12,847 nucleotides of DNA from Synechococcales cyanobacterium PMM_0002 (lineage in GTDB: Bacteria; Cyanobacteriota; Cyanobacteriia; Elainellales; Elainellaceae): positions 1-12,847 of the forward strand of contig CASBQX010000336.1 in assembly GCA_949127925.1 (NCBI GenBank), read 5' to 3'. The notes beneath the pieces are model-generated. The model ran no database searches, was not told the DNA's origin, and saw nothing but the letters and a program-made list of their open reading frames with translations. Below, piece after piece: positions 12,213-12,847 of this stretch. How positions within the stretch are numbered: position 1 is the stretch's first letter; every line of letters starts with the position of its first letter. The position numbers were made by a program, and so were the translations under genes.

Positions 12213-12847
12213 ATGATTCGGCGCTTAACGCGATGGCACGCAACGCTGATAGCTGTTTTTACCTGTTTGGCACTGGTACTGACCAACTGTGCGACTCAAA
12301 CCACCACAAGTTCCACCTCAACTAGTCCGGCGACTAGTCCATCGGCTAATACAGCAGCGCTGGTGTTTGGGCTAGGCGGTCAACCTGCCAATTTAGAACC
12401 GGGCAACATCACCGATAACAACTCAATTTACCTGCATTACCAAATTTATGATCACCTGCTGAACTTTAAGGCAGGCACCACAGATCCAGAGCCAGCTCTC
12501 GCCACTGAGTGGTCATCACCCGATGGCAAAACCTGGACATTTAAGCTGCGCGACGATGTGAAGTTTCAAGACGGCACGCCGTTTAATGCTGAAGCGGTGA
12601 AGTTTAACGTTGAGCGCTGGTGGGATCCGGCGGCACCGACAGGCTTCCGAGATGCCGGACGCGGCTATGAAATTTGGCCAGGTTTGTTTGGCGACTTTAA
12701 GGGGGCAGAAGGCTCTCTGCTGCAAGCCGTAAACGTCAAAGATGCCACCACGATTGAGTTTGTGCTGGCTCAGCCGTTTGCCGCCTTCCCGATCGCCATT
12801 GGCTCCGCTTACTTTGGCATTGCCAGCCCCGATGCGATCAAAAAAGC
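12213..12847 (+). CDS. Peptide/nickel-type ABC transporter substrate-binding lipoprotein (SBP family 5), 3' end outside window
   Basis: The frame is open from ATG 12213 to the right edge, 211 codons of a family that is usually about 500-600 residues. The N-terminus MIRRLTRWH followed by a hydrophobic stretch and LVLTNC (Cys26) is a lipoprotein signal; Asn just before the Cys is less common than Gly or Ala. A Ser/Thr-rich tether follows to about residue 48. The mature part has family-5 marks: an LEPGNITDNNS-type opening, ALATEWSSPDGKTWTFKLRDDVKFQDGTPFNAEAVKFNVERW and a later FVLAQPFAAFP. Such proteins capture oligopeptides, glutathione, nickel chelates or opines in the periplasm and hand them to the membrane permeases. 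It diverges from the double-ATPase gene, its likely partner. The permease genes may follow beyond the window. The ligand cannot be told from this part. Confidence 0.92.
   Translation, partial: MIRRLTRWHATLIAVFTCLALVLTNCATQTTTSSTSTSPATSPSANTAALVFGLGGQPANLEPGNITDNNSIYLHYQIYDHLLNFKAGTTDPEPALATEWSSPDGKTWTFKLRDDVKFQDGTPFNAEAVKFNVERWWDPAAPTGFRDAGRGYEIWPGLFGDFKGAEGSLLQAVNVKDATTIEFVLAQPFAAFPIAIGSAYFGIASPDAIKK

Overview
The window looks like a cyanobacterial chromosome. The octamer GCGATCGC (HIP1) occurs close to 30 times by eye, inside genes on both strands. The gene content also fits: a tandem ArsA/Get3-type ATPase, a CDC48-like AAA protein, a PRC-barrel protein beginning MRKGSDIIGKPIVAYD, and a TnpB with a GCELDRD zinc-finger tail. 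The species cannot be named. Apart from the transposon end it reads as a dense ordinary chromosomal region, with no CRISPR array, tRNA or rRNA seen.

Layout. (1) Positions 1 to about 470 are the right end of an IS200/IS605-type element: the C-terminal part of tnpB, a hairpin across its stop codon and a small hairpin beyond. (2) 607-3943, plus strand: a beta-propeller/transglutaminase-like protein, a TPMT-type methyltransferase and an EamA-family transporter, probably one transcription unit. (3) 3964-7790: a two-domain ArsA/Get3-like ATPase (minus) and a two-domain CDC48/VAT-like AAA+ ATPase (plus), divergent from a shared intergenic region of about 100 bases. (4) 7864-9954, minus strand: a 68-residue single-span membrane protein followed by a 596-residue protein with two PRC-barrels and four copies of a repeated module. 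(5) 10177 to the right edge: a double-ATPase subunit of a peptide/nickel-type ABC importer (minus), diverging from a lipoprotein substrate-binding protein (plus) that runs off the window. Their 236-base spacer is full of short direct repeats.

How the parts may work together. The ABC ATPase and the binding protein are clearly parts of one kind of uptake system; no permease lies inside the window. The ArsA-like and CDC48-like ATPases share a regulatory region. The ArsA-like protein lacks the cysteines needed for arsenite binding, so a client-protein role (membrane protein targeting or extraction) is a reasonable but unproven reading. The small membrane protein and the PRC-barrel protein are probably co-transcribed and may act together at a membrane.

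The least explained items are the repeat-built PRC-barrel protein with its small membrane partner, the propeller/transglutaminase fusion, the ArsA-like/CDC48-like divergent pair, and the nested direct repeats at 12009-12147. Starts were chosen by ribosome-binding site and start codon where possible. In three genes the longest reading frame begins further upstream than the start preferred here.
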